From Lentzea cavernae (GTDB lineage Bacteria > Actinomycetota > Actinomycetes > Mycobacteriales > Pseudonocardiaceae), in the NCBI RefSeq assembly GCF_014653695.1, contig NZ_BNAR01000010.1, positions 1 through 64,000 on the forward strand: a stretch of DNA of 64,000 bases, read 5' to 3'. Each line of letters begins with the position of its first letter. Positions within the stretch are counted from its first letter, which is position 1. Both the position numbers and the translations under genes were made by a program. Of the stretch, positions 53,019-60,923 are shown piece after piece. The notes under the pieces were generated by a model, which worked only from the letters and a program-made list of their open reading frames with translations, made no database searches and was not told the DNA's origin.

Positions 53019-53771
53019 ATGACCTACACGCCGTCCACGCAGGACACCTCCGTACCGGCACCGCGAGGGGTGCCCGACCGGCACATCAACGCCGTGCGCC
53101 AGGCGACGGACGTCCTGTACGAGGTCGTCGAGGAGCTGGACGAGAGCGCCGTGCGCGGCGCGAGCCTGCTCCCGGGATGGACCCGCGGACACGTCATCAC
53201 CCACCTCGCGCGCAACGCGGACGCGTTGGTGAACCTGCTCACCTGGGCGAAGACCGGGGTCGAGCACCAGGCCTACGCGTCGCGGGCGGACCGCGACGCC
53301 GACATCGAAGAGGGTTCCCACCGGCTGCTGCAGGTAATCAAGGCCGACCTGGACTCCGCGTCACAGCGGTTCGAGGTCGCGTGCCGCGAGTTCCCAGCGC
53401 ACGCCTGGCGTTCGGAGGTCACCGCGCCCAAGGGCCAGACGATCCCGGCGTCCGCCGTGCCGCTGTTGCGCCTGCGTGAGATCTGGATCCACCTCATCGA
53501 CCTCGACGCGGGCGTCGGCTTCGACGACCTGCCCGCCGACTTCGTGGAGGAGTTCCTCGACGACGCGGTGAAGCAGTTCGAGGGCAGGGTCGAGGCCTTC
53601 AGCGTCGAGGTGACCCTCCCCACCGGTGATCAGCGCAACTGGGTGGTCAACGGCCCGGCGAGCCGCAACTCCGTCAGCGGGTCCGCCAGCGCCGTGCTCG
53701 GGTGGCTGACCGGCAGGACCGACGGCTCCGACCTGCGCGGGGAGCTGCCGGACCTGCCCGACTGGCTCTGA
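53019..53771 (+). CDS. Mycothiol-dependent maleylpyruvate isomerase-family protein
   Basis: A 250-residue DinB-like helical bundle (MDMPI N-domain). Metal-ligand His are in 'LLPGWTRGHVITHLARNADAL' and 'REIWIHLIDLDAGVGFDDLP', with a C-terminal sterol-carrier-like region. The family uses mycothiol as cofactor in actinobacteria; the true substrate is not predictable. Closely similar genes commonly sit near uvrA in actinomycetes. The 3' 142 bp overlap the antisense acyltransferase gene. ATG at 53019. Confidence 0.88.
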   Translation: MTYTPSTQDTSVPAPRGVPDRHINAVRQATDVLYEVVEELDESAVRGASLLPGWTRGHVITHLARNADALVNLLTWAKTGVEHQAYASRADRDADIEEGSHRLLQVIKADLDSASQRFEVACREFPAHAWRSEVTAPKGQTIPASAVPLLRLREIWIHLIDLDAGVGFDDLPADFVEEFLDDAVKQFEGRVEAFSVEVTLPTGDQRNWVVNGPASRNSVSGSASAVLGWLTGRTDGSDLRGELPDLPDWL

Positions 53772-54778
53772 GTGAGAAGTCTGTAGGCGGGGCGTTCGAC
53801 GAACTTCGTCATCGCCCACCCGAGCACCAGCGCCGAGGTGACGAACCCGGCGAGCAGCCACCAGGACCGCAGCCCGAAGGCGTGCATGCGGTCCATCACC
53901 ACCGTGCCGATCTGCTGGTGCACGAGGTAGACCCCGTACGAGATGCCGGCGAGCCACGTGATCGGCTTGGCGACCGGGTTGAAGAACACCCAATCGGGTC
54001 CAGCGGCCGCCGCGCACACCAGGAGTAGCAGTACGCCGAAGCCCAGCGTCGATCCGTACTCGCCCGTGTGAATCGCCTGCGCGATCAGGGTGACGGTGAG
54101 GAGCGCGGCGAGATGGGGCGTCTTCAGCCTGTCCTTGTGCCACAGCCAGATCGCGATGCCAGCAGCGAACAACTGCGCCCTGTGCAGCGCGAACCCGTTG
54201 TAGACGACGGACAGGACGTGCGAGTGGTCCAGCAACGGCCGCAGCAGCAGCGGCGTGACGACGAGCACCCACAGGAAGACGCGGAGCCGCGTGCCCCTGA
54301 GGACCCTCACGAGCGCCGCACCGGCGATGAACGCCGCGATCTGCACCGGCACGGTCCAGTAGGCGAAGTCGACGATGTTGACGTCCGGCATCCACTGGTT
54401 GACCAGCAGCAGGTTGAAGAGGACGTCCCGGACGTCGAGCTGGCTCCACCCCTCCGGCGCGATCCACTTCTGCACGGCGTAGGTGAGCAGCACCGCCGCC
54501 ATGTACGCGGGCAGCAGGCGCGCCAGTCTTCTCCACAGGAACCGCCCCGGCTTGCCGCTGTCGAGCGAGGCACAGGCGAAGAAGGCCGAGACGACCATCA
54601 GCGTGCTGGCGCCCATCGACATCGGGAAGGCGAACGGCAGCGGCCCGAGATCGGGGTGGCTGCTGATGCTCGTGAGCGTGGCGTGGTGGAGCAGCACGCA
54701 CCCGATGGCGACGACCCGGAGGACGTCCCAGCTGACCCTGCGGGCCGTCCGGGGCTTCTGCCGTTGCTCTGGAATCAC
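53630..54778 (-). CDS. Acyltransferase 3 (AT3) membrane protein
   Basis: A 382-residue polytopic protein of the AT3 family, about ten helices, transferring acyl groups to sugars or other surface molecules. The N-terminal 'WDVLRVVAIGCVLLHHATL' carries the Arg and His of the family, and 'WLAGISYGVYLVHQQIGTVV' is the late conserved helix. The normal family end is near 'FVERPAYRLL'. The last 45 or so residues read through the 3' end of the convergent mycothiol-enzyme gene and look unlike the family, so an ancestral stop may have been lost. ATG at 54778. Confidence 0.85.
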   Translation of the reverse strand: MIPEQRQKPRTARRVSWDVLRVVAIGCVLLHHATLTSISSHPDLGPLPFAFPMSMGASTLMVVSAFFACASLDSGKPGRFLWRRLARLLPAYMAAVLLTYAVQKWIAPEGWSQLDVRDVLFNLLLVNQWMPDVNIVDFAYWTVPVQIAAFIAGAALVRVLRGTRLRVFLWVLVVTPLLLRPLLDHSHVLSVVYNGFALHRAQLFAAGIAIWLWHKDRLKTPHLAALLTVTLIAQAIHTGEYGSTLGFGVLLLLVCAAAAGPDWVFFNPVAKPITWLAGISYGVYLVHQQIGTVVMDRMHAFGLRSWWLLAGFVTSALVLGWAMTKFVERPAYRLLTQSQSGRSGSSPRRSEPSVLPVSHPSTALADPLTELRLAGPLTTQLR

Positions 54779-54916
54779 GAGAGGCGGGGACCTGTTCGTT
54801 GGTTCGTTCGGACTACTCGGGCTTGAAGGCTTGATCCTTACTTACCCTATGAGTGAGACCTGTATGCAACCTGAAGGTGTGCGTCCCGCCGCATCGAGCG
54901 ACTACCGTCTGCCACC

Positions 54917-55594
54917 GTGGACGTACTAGAGAACTACACCGGTCACGTCGATCCGGAGGGCCCAGCCGCCCGCCGCACCCTGGACGCGCTGACCATCACG
55001 AAGATCTCCGTCGGTCCGATGGACAACAACGCCTACCTGCTGGTTTGCCGGTCCACGAACGAAGCGTTGCTCATCGACGCGGCCAACGACCACGAGCGCC
55101 TTTCGGACCTCCTGGCCCACAGCCCGGACCGCCCGAGACTGCGCATGATCGTGACCACGCACCAGCACGCCGATCACTGGCAGGCACTCGGCTCCCTGGC
55201 CGGCGCACACGGCGCGAACACCGTCGCGCACGAACTGGACGCCGCCGTCCTCCCCGTCCCGCCGGACACCCTCGTGGACCACGGCGACACCATCAACGTG
55301 GGAGAAGTCCCGCTCTCGATCATCCACCTGCGCGGCCACACCCCGGGCTCCATCGCCGTCGTCTACGACGACCCGAACGGCCACCCGCACCTCTTCACCG
55401 GAGATTCACTCTTTCCGGGGGGTGTGGGGAAGACCACGTCCGCCGACAACTTCGCGTCGCTCATCAACGACGTCGAGGACCGGCTGTTCGCGGTGCTGCC
55501 CGACGACACGTGGTTCTACCCCGGCCACGGCGACGACTCGACGCTGGGCGAGCAGCGCCCTTCCCTCGCGGAGTGGCGTTCACGCGGCTGGTGA
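54917..55594 (+). CDS. Metallo-beta-lactamase-fold hydrolase
   Basis: A 225-residue glyoxalase-II-like MBL protein with the metal motif 'TTHQHADHWQALG' (HxHxDH), 'LRGHTPGS', the Asp ligand in HLFTGDSLFPGG and the last His in FYPGHGDDS. Soluble, probably a thioesterase-type hydrolase. Found near uvrA in many actinobacteria. GTG at 54917. Ends in a bidirectional terminator. Confidence 0.92.
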   Translation: MDVLENYTGHVDPEGPAARRTLDALTITKISVGPMDNNAYLLVCRSTNEALLIDAANDHERLSDLLAHSPDRPRLRMIVTTHQHADHWQALGSLAGAHGANTVAHELDAAVLPVPPDTLVDHGDTINVGEVPLSIIHLRGHTPGSIAVVYDDPNGHPHLFTGDSLFPGGVGKTTSADNFASLINDVEDRLFAVLPDDTWFYPGHGDDSTLGEQRPSLAEWRSRGW

Positions 55595-55605
55595 GCTGGT
55601 TGAAC

Positions 55606-55629
55606 GAGAGCCCGTCAGAACGGGCTCTC
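55606..55629. terminator. Bidirectional terminator
   Basis: GAGAGCCCGT and ACGGGCTCTC form a perfect 10-bp stem around CAGA, between the metallo-hydrolase (plus) and the PIN toxin gene (minus). Confidence 0.8.
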
Positions 55630-55640
55630 ATTCAACGCGA

Positions 55641-56045
55641 TCAGACTTCGATGATCGTGACCATGTCGTCGAGCCCTTTGAAGTCGTCGGCATTTCGCGT
55701 GTAGAGCGGCAACCCGCGCGACGACGCGACAGCGGCGATCATCAGATCCATCCGCCGGGGCTTCGGGTTCCGGTTCGCCACCATCGTCAACGCGACCAAC
55801 GTGCCGTACCGGGCCGCCGCTTGACCATCGAAGGGCAGCGGTTCGAACTCCACGATCGCCGCGCCGAGCTTCTCGGTGCGTGCGGCCCTGGAGGCGGCGT
55901 CCTTGGCCATCGCCACCCCCTGATGCAGCTCCGCCATCGTGACCGTTGTGAGCTCAGGCGTCACGGGTAGGTCGGCCGGGTCCAGAAGACCGAGGTCGAT
56001 GTAGGCGCACGTGTCGAGAACCCCGGACGCGGGACGCTCAGTCAT
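55641..56045 (-). CDS. PIN-domain toxin (VapC type)
   Basis: A 134-residue PIN ribonuclease. Acidic residues are in '[11 protein letters not shown]', the Glu in 'TMAELHQG', the Asp in '[11 protein letters not shown]' and the last acidic in 'TRNADDF'. These four positions bind Mg in VapC toxins, which cut tRNA or rRNA. ATG at 56045 overlaps the antitoxin stop by 8 nt, the usual toxin-antitoxin layout. Confidence 0.9.
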   Translation of the reverse strand: MTERPASGVLDTCAYIDLGLLDPADLPVTPELTTVTMAELHQGVAMAKDAASRAARTEKLGAAIVEFEPLPFDGQAAARYGTLVALTMVANRNPKPRRMDLMIAAVASSRGLPLYTRNADDFKGLDDMVTIIEV

Positions 56046-56316
56046 TGCTGCGCTCCCACGGGTCGAAGTCGCCCACTCGGTCTTCGTCGCCGAAGAACTC
56101 ATCAGCCTCGTGGCGCATGGCGGCGTGGTCGACCTGGGGCAAGGCCCGGTGCCGTTCCACGAGCTCCTCAGCGGTCAGCCGGCGACGGCGAGGCAAGGGC
56201 CGGAGTTCGGCGACCTCAACGCCGTTGCGCGTCACGTGGTACGTCTCGCCCGCCTCCACCGCGTCCATGACGGCTGCGGAGTGGTTGCGGAACTCCCGCT
56301 GGCTGATGACCTTCAC
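56038..56316 (-). CDS. Phd/YefM-family antitoxin
   Basis: A 92-residue antitoxin. The N-terminal DNA-binding Phd fold has '[38 protein letters not shown]' (given in parts, about residues 1-45), and an acidic C-terminal tail (from '[12 protein letters not shown]') wraps the toxin. It is upstream of and overlaps the PIN toxin gene. The 25-bp inverted repeat at 56332 is a likely autoregulatory operator. Confidence 0.88.
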   Translation of the reverse strand: MKVISQREFRNHSAAVMDAVEAGETYHVTRNGVEVAELRPLPRRRRLTAEELVERHRALPQVDHAAMRHEADEFFGDEDRVGDFDPWERSND

Positions 56317-56331
56317 ACCTCGAGTGTAGCG

Positions 56332-56356
56332 CCGCGTAGCTCATCAGGCTACGCGG
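56332..56356. promoter_or_regulatory. Inverted repeat upstream of the antitoxin gene
   Basis: CCGCGTAGC and GCTACGCGG are perfect 9-bp arms with a 7-bp spacer, 16 bp before the antitoxin ATG. A -10-like TACACT lies at 56325-56330 on the minus strand. Position suits an operator for the toxin-antitoxin complex. Confidence 0.6.
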
Positions 56357-56732
56357 ACTGGATTCGTTGGCAGCAGCTGGCCGACGGTGCCGCTCGTTCA
56401 TCATTCATGGTTTGCCTCCTCTGATTATCGGTACTATTCCTAACGCACACACAAGCGAGCGGCCTCACTGGCAATCATGGCTTTAACATGGCCGCTGAAG
56501 TGCACGAACTACTGCTGCACACCAAAAGTCAACACTCCTGACCCGCGCAATCCGGTCCTCGAAAACACTCGGCGTGGTCGACCTGCGGAGGCCAGTTGAC
56601 TGCAACCTTCACCGTCGCGATGACGTGAGGTAGCGAACGTCCCGCGAGATTCACTCGTACGGCGGCCCGATTGCAAACTTTCACCCGGCATGATCGAAGT
56701 GGTTCGCGCTGCTGCTGGGGAAAGGGCGACTC
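56357..56732. other. Intergenic stretch of about 375 bp
   Basis: GC content is visibly lower than in the neighbouring genes. I see no supported gene, tRNA or repeat. It must carry the promoter of the Beta-family gene and may mark an insertion boundary of the toxin-antitoxin segment. Confidence 0.45.
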
Positions 56733-57824
56733 ATGTCCTTCAGGCCGCTGATCGCCATGAAGAGCAAGATGGGCGAGTTCGACTCCCTGCTACATCTCGG
56801 CGATGGCAAGAATTCTACTCCGAGAGTCATCATCGAGCTTCTCGACTCCGTGCAGCCTGAAGGTCGTGGGCTCCTCCGTTCGCTGGTGCTTGCCGCGGTT
56901 GAGCTGAGCAAACGAGGTGATCCCGCATGGATCGACCCGTATCTTCTGAGCTCGGCGGCTGCACTCGCCCAGTGCCCAGGTGGCCCGTTCGAGTACCTGG
57001 ACAACCGCATCGAGAACGCGTTGCACGAGGAACTCGGCCTCTTCGTCCCAGACGCCCCGGCCTTCGTGCCGGTCATTCCGGCTTCGGCGACCGATGACCG
57101 GCTTGGATCGGTCGCAATGCTTCAGGAACACAGGCCGCGCGACATCGTGGTCCGCTTCCGTGATCTCGGCACCGCGCAGCTCGGCGAACGACTCCGCCAC
57201 ATCGCCCGCCTGACGCACCTCGCCGACAACGCAATGCACGCCGTCATCGACCTGGGTCACGTGGAGAACGTTGATCCGCAGCAGGTCGGACTGGCGATGT
57301 CACTCGCCACGGCGCTGAGCGATCACCTCGGTCCGGCTTCGACCACGCTGCTCGCCGGCTCGACCCCCGCCACCAGGAACGGGTTCGCCACCACTGTCCG
57401 GGACCGGCCCGAGGTCCGGATCTGGCGCGAGGTCGCGAGCGGGGTGAGCGACGCACAAATCCACTATGGCGACTACGGCGTGGTCCACCCACGCACCTCC
57501 GCGCCAGCCGCCCCAGGGCCACGCACCATCAACCCGTACCTCTTCTACACCGTGCCTGGCGGTGTGATCGCGCTGCGACGGCAGCTGGACAGGGATTCCG
57601 GGAAGGTGGTGGAGGGCTCCGCCGGCGAGGCGTTCTCCGACATCGCCGACGAGCTCGTGGCCCGGCCGGAGTTCGCCGGCAGCAGCTACTCGTGGGGCGA
57701 TCGCGAACTGGCGGGGTGCCGTCGCGGAGGTAGCCGGACCGCGAGCACGGTCTCACGCTGGGTCGCGATGGCCACGTCGCACCACCTGGAGCACCTGACC
57801 CGCCGTCCGCCGGACGAGCTGTGA
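56733..57824 (+). CDS. Beta-family protein (phage P4/T4 Beta-like)
   Basis: A 363-residue protein. The start 'FRPLIAMKSKMGEFDSLLHL' and the 'VIDLGHVENVDPQQ' region match the family annotated as Beta protein (PF14350 type), first noted in phages and common in accessory islands. The predicted fold is a TIM-barrel-like alternation of strands and helices. Biochemical role is unknown; a part in defence or prophage biology has been guessed. It lies beside a toxin-antitoxin pair in a lower-GC segment. ATG at 56733 after the purine-rich GGGGAAAGGGCGACTC. Confidence 0.7.
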   Translation: MSFRPLIAMKSKMGEFDSLLHLGDGKNSTPRVIIELLDSVQPEGRGLLRSLVLAAVELSKRGDPAWIDPYLLSSAAALAQCPGGPFEYLDNRIENALHEELGLFVPDAPAFVPVIPASATDDRLGSVAMLQEHRPRDIVVRFRDLGTAQLGERLRHIARLTHLADNAMHAVIDLGHVENVDPQQVGLAMSLATALSDHLGPASTTLLAGSTPATRNGFATTVRDRPEVRIWREVASGVSDAQIHYGDYGVVHPRTSAPAAPGPRTINPYLFYTVPGGVIALRRQLDRDSGKVVEGSAGEAFSDIADELVARPEFAGSSYSWGDRELAGCRRGGSRTASTVSRWVAMATSHHLEHLTRRPPDEL

Positions 57825-57835
57825 CGTGCGTGTGG

Positions 57836-58429
57836 TCAGGAGGTCGCGTCCAGCAGGTCCAGGTACCCGGTGGTCGTGCGCCACAGGGCGTCAGACTGCG
57901 GCGTGAGCTTGCCGGGGCTCCAGCGGCGGTCGGTGTACTCCTGGTTCACCCGCCGCAACGCCCGCAGGCTCACCTCGAGCTCGTCCTCCAAGCGCTTGCG
58001 CAACTCGTCGGCAGTCGGCGCCTGCGTCCTGACCAGCTCCCCCGTGCCGTCGCTGACCGCCACGAGCGTTTCCTCGCTGATGCCGTCGGCGGCGCTCCAC
58101 AGCAGCGCGGGCCGTTCGACGCGGTGGTTCCACACCGGGGCGTCCTTCGACCGCCAGCGCGCCTCGAACGGGTTGCGCGACAGGCGCGTCGAGTTCGCCC
58201 AATGCTCGGCCCCGACGGGCTCGGTCATCCACGGCACCTCGTCCACCGGCAGGTCGGTGACCAGCGCGACCTCGATGACGTCGACGTCACGCGGCACGTC
58301 CAGCAGGTCGCCGAAGACCCACAGCTCGACCACCTGGAACCGGAAGAACGAGGCCGGCACGTCGCCGCACTTCTCGGCGAGTTCGGTCAGGTGGTGCACA
58401 GCGCGGGTCCACTTCACGGGGTGGATCAT
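57836..58429 (-). CDS. DUF7711-like protein
   Basis: A protein of about 197 residues with '[20 protein letters not shown]', '[29 protein letters not shown]' and '[15 protein letters not shown]', resembling the actinobacterial DUF7711 family. Function unknown. The ATG at 58429 shares its bases with the start of the divergent amidase gene; a GTG at 58417 would give the more usual N-terminus ([10 protein letters not shown]). The C-terminal part is helical and charged. Confidence 0.75.
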   Translation of the reverse strand: MIHPVKWTRAVHHLTELAEKCGDVPASFFRFQVVELWVFGDLLDVPRDVDVIEVALVTDLPVDEVPWMTEPVGAEHWANSTRLSRNPFEARWRSKDAPVWNHRVERPALLWSAADGISEETLVAVSDGTGELVRTQAPTADELRKRLEDELEVSLRALRRVNQEYTDRRWSPGKLTPQSDALWRTTTGYLDLLDATS

Positions 58430-59375
58430 GCCTGACCGGGTCTCCGAGGCGTTGGCGCGGCTGGCTCTCGTCGAGCCCGCGCTGTGCGCGTTCCACGAGG
58501 TCTTCGACACCTTCGCACCGGTCGGCTCGCCACTGCCGTTCGCGGGCATGCCCATCGCCGTGAAGCGTGGCGAACGCCGAAGCCACCGCGACGCGTTGGT
58601 GGCCATGGGGTGCGTACCGATCGGACTGACCACCACACCTGATGGCAGCACCCCGTGGCAGATGTGGGGCCGCAACTCTCGCGGCCTCACACGCAACCCG
58701 TGGAACCTCGACCGCACGCCGGGCGGTTCTTCAGCCGGTTCGGCGGTCGCGGTGGCTTCCGGTGTCGTGCCGCTGGCGACGGGTGTCGACGGCGCGGGTT
58801 CGATCCGCATCCCCGCCGCGTGGTGCGGTGTCTTCGGCCTGAAGACCACCTCTGCCGAACGGGCCGCGGTCGGCGTGTTCACCCGCGATCCCGCGCTGCT
58901 CGCGACTTATCTGGGTGTCACCGAGGTCAGCTCTCCCACAGCCGTGTGGTCCACGGATCTGGGCTTCGCCGAGGTCGATGACGAGCAGGCGTCCATCGCC
59001 TGGCGGGCGGCCGCGCCGTTGAGCCCGCGCCCTGTCTCGCTGGTGCTCGGGGACCCGGCCGCCGACTGGTTCGCCGGGCGATGTGGTCCCAATCCGGCGC
59101 TCGACTCGGTGTTCGAGACCGCGGACCTGCTGCTCACCCCGACCACGCCTGGGCCGCCGCACGGGCACGACGGTCCGGGCGCGCGCATGAACACGGCGTT
59201 GACCTGGGCGTTCAACCTCAGCGGGCATCCGGCGATCAGCATCCCGGCGGGGTTCGACTCGGATGGCCTGCCCGTTGGGTTGCAGGCTGTGGCGCGTCAC
59301 GGCCGCGAGGCCGACCTGGTGGCTGCGGCACTGTTGACCTCCAACGCAGTGGAGGTCGCACCCTGGCCGCCATGA
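58428..59375 (+). CDS. Compact amidase-signature family protein
   Basis: A 315-residue amidase: Lys46 in MPIAVKRGE, the [14 protein letters not shown] signature near 99-112 (cis-Ser), and nucleophile Ser125 in [10 protein letters not shown], giving the full Ser-Ser-Lys triad. Usual enzymes have 450-500 residues. This one lacks much of the middle region and the N-terminal helical part, yet keeps the end '[24 protein letters not shown]'. It is probably active on a small amide. ATG at 58428; no gap from the divergent DUF7711-like gene. Confidence 0.85.
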   Translation: MPDRVSEALARLALVEPALCAFHEVFDTFAPVGSPLPFAGMPIAVKRGERRSHRDALVAMGCVPIGLTTTPDGSTPWQMWGRNSRGLTRNPWNLDRTPGGSSAGSAVAVASGVVPLATGVDGAGSIRIPAAWCGVFGLKTTSAERAAVGVFTRDPALLATYLGVTEVSSPTAVWSTDLGFAEVDDEQASIAWRAAAPLSPRPVSLVLGDPAADWFAGRCGPNPALDSVFETADLLLTPTTPGPPHGHDGPGARMNTALTWAFNLSGHPAISIPAGFDSDGLPVGLQAVARHGREADLVAAALLTSNAVEVAPWPP

Positions 59376-59434
59376 ACCTCGTGGTGCGCTCGGACGCGAT
59401 GTCGAGAAACGGCGAAGGGCAGCGACACAGAGAT

Positions 59435-59932
59435 ATGGACACACGCGTCGACGACTACATCGCCGGGCTGCCGGAGTGGCAACAGGACATTTGTCGCGAA
59501 GTGCGCAGGCTCGTGCACGAGGCCGATCCGGATGTCGAGGAGACGATCAAGTTCACGAACCGGCCGTACTTCGTGCTGGACGGCAACGTCTGCGCGTTGC
59601 TCGGCACCAAGGACCACGTGAATGTGATGCTCTACGACAAGGCAGCCGTGCCAGATCCGCACAACATCATCACAAGCGGCCACGGCAACAAGACCGCGCG
59701 CATGATCTCCGTGTACCGCGACCAGCCGCTCCACGCGCCGGCACTCGTCGAGATGTTCCGCCAGATCATCGCCAACAACCGCAGCCGCAGGAGCTTCGAG
59801 CTCGTCGGTAGCCTCCTGACGCATGGAGGTCGAGATCTACACCGACGGTGCGTGCAGCCCCAACCCGGGACCGGGCGGCTGGGGCGCCGTGCTGCGCTAC
59901 GGCGAGCACGAGAAGGACATGTACGGCGGTGA
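59435..59932 (+). CDS. DUF1801 (YdhG-like) protein with run-on tail
   Basis: A 165-residue protein. Residues 1-128 match DUF1801 ('[40 protein letters not shown]' in parts, '[26 protein letters not shown]'). The family fold resembles SufE/frataxin-like domains, with unknown function. The final 37 residues are basic, unlike the family, and are encoded out of frame within rnhA, so the native stop has probably been lost. ATG at 59435. Confidence 0.8.
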   Translation: MDTRVDDYIAGLPEWQQDICREVRRLVHEADPDVEETIKFTNRPYFVLDGNVCALLGTKDHVNVMLYDKAAVPDPHNIITSGHGNKTARMISVYRDQPLHAPALVEMFRQIIANNRSRRSFELVGSLLTHGGRDLHRRCVQPQPGTGRLGRRAALRRAREGHVRR

Positions 59933-60515
59933 CATCGGCCCGACGACGAACAACCGCATGGAACTGATGGCGCCCATCGTGGCGTTGGAGAGCCTCACGC
60001 GCCCGTCCACCGTGAAGCTCTACACGGACAGCACCTACGTCCGGAACGGCATCACCTCCTGGGTGCACGGCTGGAAGGCGAACGGCTGGCTCACGAAGGC
60101 CCGCGAGCCGGTCAAGAACTCGGACCTGTGGCGCCGCCTGGAGGAAGCCGCCAACCGGCACGAGGTCGAGTGGCACTGGGTCAAGGGCCACGCGGGACAC
60201 CCGGAGAACGAGCGCGCCGACCGCCTCGCCGTGCGCGGAGTGGACGAGGTGACGGGCCGCGAAACCAAGCAGCCCCAGGCGAAGCCGAAGAAGAAGGTCG
60301 CGAAGCCGGCGCGCGAACTGAGCGGCGAACCGTGCGGCGCGCCGACGAAGAAGGGCACGCCCTGCCCGATCACGTCGGGCGCGAACGGGCTGTGCCACGT
60401 GCACGACCCCGCGTTACAGTGCGGTGCCCGCACGAAGAAGGGCGCGCCGTGCACCATCGCGACCGGTGGCGGGCGGTGCGAGTACCACCAAGACGCGCTG
60501 GAACTCTTCACGTGA
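59823..60515 (+). CDS. rnhA: RNase HI with C-terminal tandem Cys/His motifs
   Basis: Degrades the RNA strand of RNA-DNA hybrids. The RNase H domain (1-145) has all four catalytic acids, Asp8 (YTDGACS), Glu47 (NNRMELM), Asp69 (YTDSTYV) and Asp133, plus His123 (KGHAGH). After a Lys/Pro linker (about 146-168) come two repeats of C-x9-C-x8/9-C-x2-H: Cys171/181/191/His194 and Cys200/210/219/His222, each with TKKGxPC. They look like small zinc-binding modules (DUF5763-like) and could bind nucleic acid. ATG at 59823 overlaps the DUF1801 frame by 110 nt. Confidence 0.93.
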   Translation: MEVEIYTDGACSPNPGPGGWGAVLRYGEHEKDMYGGDIGPTTNNRMELMAPIVALESLTRPSTVKLYTDSTYVRNGITSWVHGWKANGWLTKAREPVKNSDLWRRLEEAANRHEVEWHWVKGHAGHPENERADRLAVRGVDEVTGRETKQPQAKPKKKVAKPARELSGEPCGAPTKKGTPCPITSGANGLCHVHDPALQCGARTKKGAPCTIATGGGRCEYHQDALELFT

Positions 60516-60532
60516 CAGCCCGCGAACAGGCG

Positions 60533-60923
60533 TCATAGCGGCTCGTAGTACGAGTGGACCGCGGGCTGGCCCGTGTAGTTCGGACCCGCCCGGTCGTCAG
60601 CGCCCAGGTAGGCGAACGGCAACTGCGGCCGGCCCGTCCCCTCGTAGCTCACGACTCGTTTGTCATAACCGAACCCGTTGTCGCGCAGAGCTTTGGTCAG
60701 CACGCGACCGAACGGTGTGCCGTCGGCACGGCGCACAGCGGCAACGTCGAAGTTCGCCACGAACCGGCCACCGGGCGCGAGCCACGACGCGGCGCGCGCC
60801 GCGTCTCAGCAGGAGATCGCTCCGCAGCTCGCGGCGGTAGCTCGCCAGGCCACGTTCGCGGTTCATCGCGCAGTTCGCGACGACCGACGAGCTCCACAAC
60901 GCCTCGTCGTCCAGCAGGCTCAC
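60533..60923 (-). pseudogene. Class I SAM methyltransferase remnant with internal deletion
   Basis: Begins like an intact gene (GTG at 60923; 'SLLDDEALWSSSVVANCAMNRERGLASYRREL' over 60923-60828), then breaks. In another frame, 'APGGRFVANFDVAAVRRADGTPFGR' through 'FAYLGADDRAGPNYTGQPAVHSYYEPL' is the C-terminal end of the same methyltransferase type. The middle with the SAM-binding glycine motif is missing and the frame changes at the junction near 60790-60830. The start overlaps the aminotransferase stop (GTGA), as an intact operon gene would. Confidence 0.8.

Noticed and set aside
60533-60760. Independent 75-residue gene
   Set aside because: It matches the C-terminal end of a methyltransferase whose start lies just upstream in another frame, so it is part of a pseudogene.
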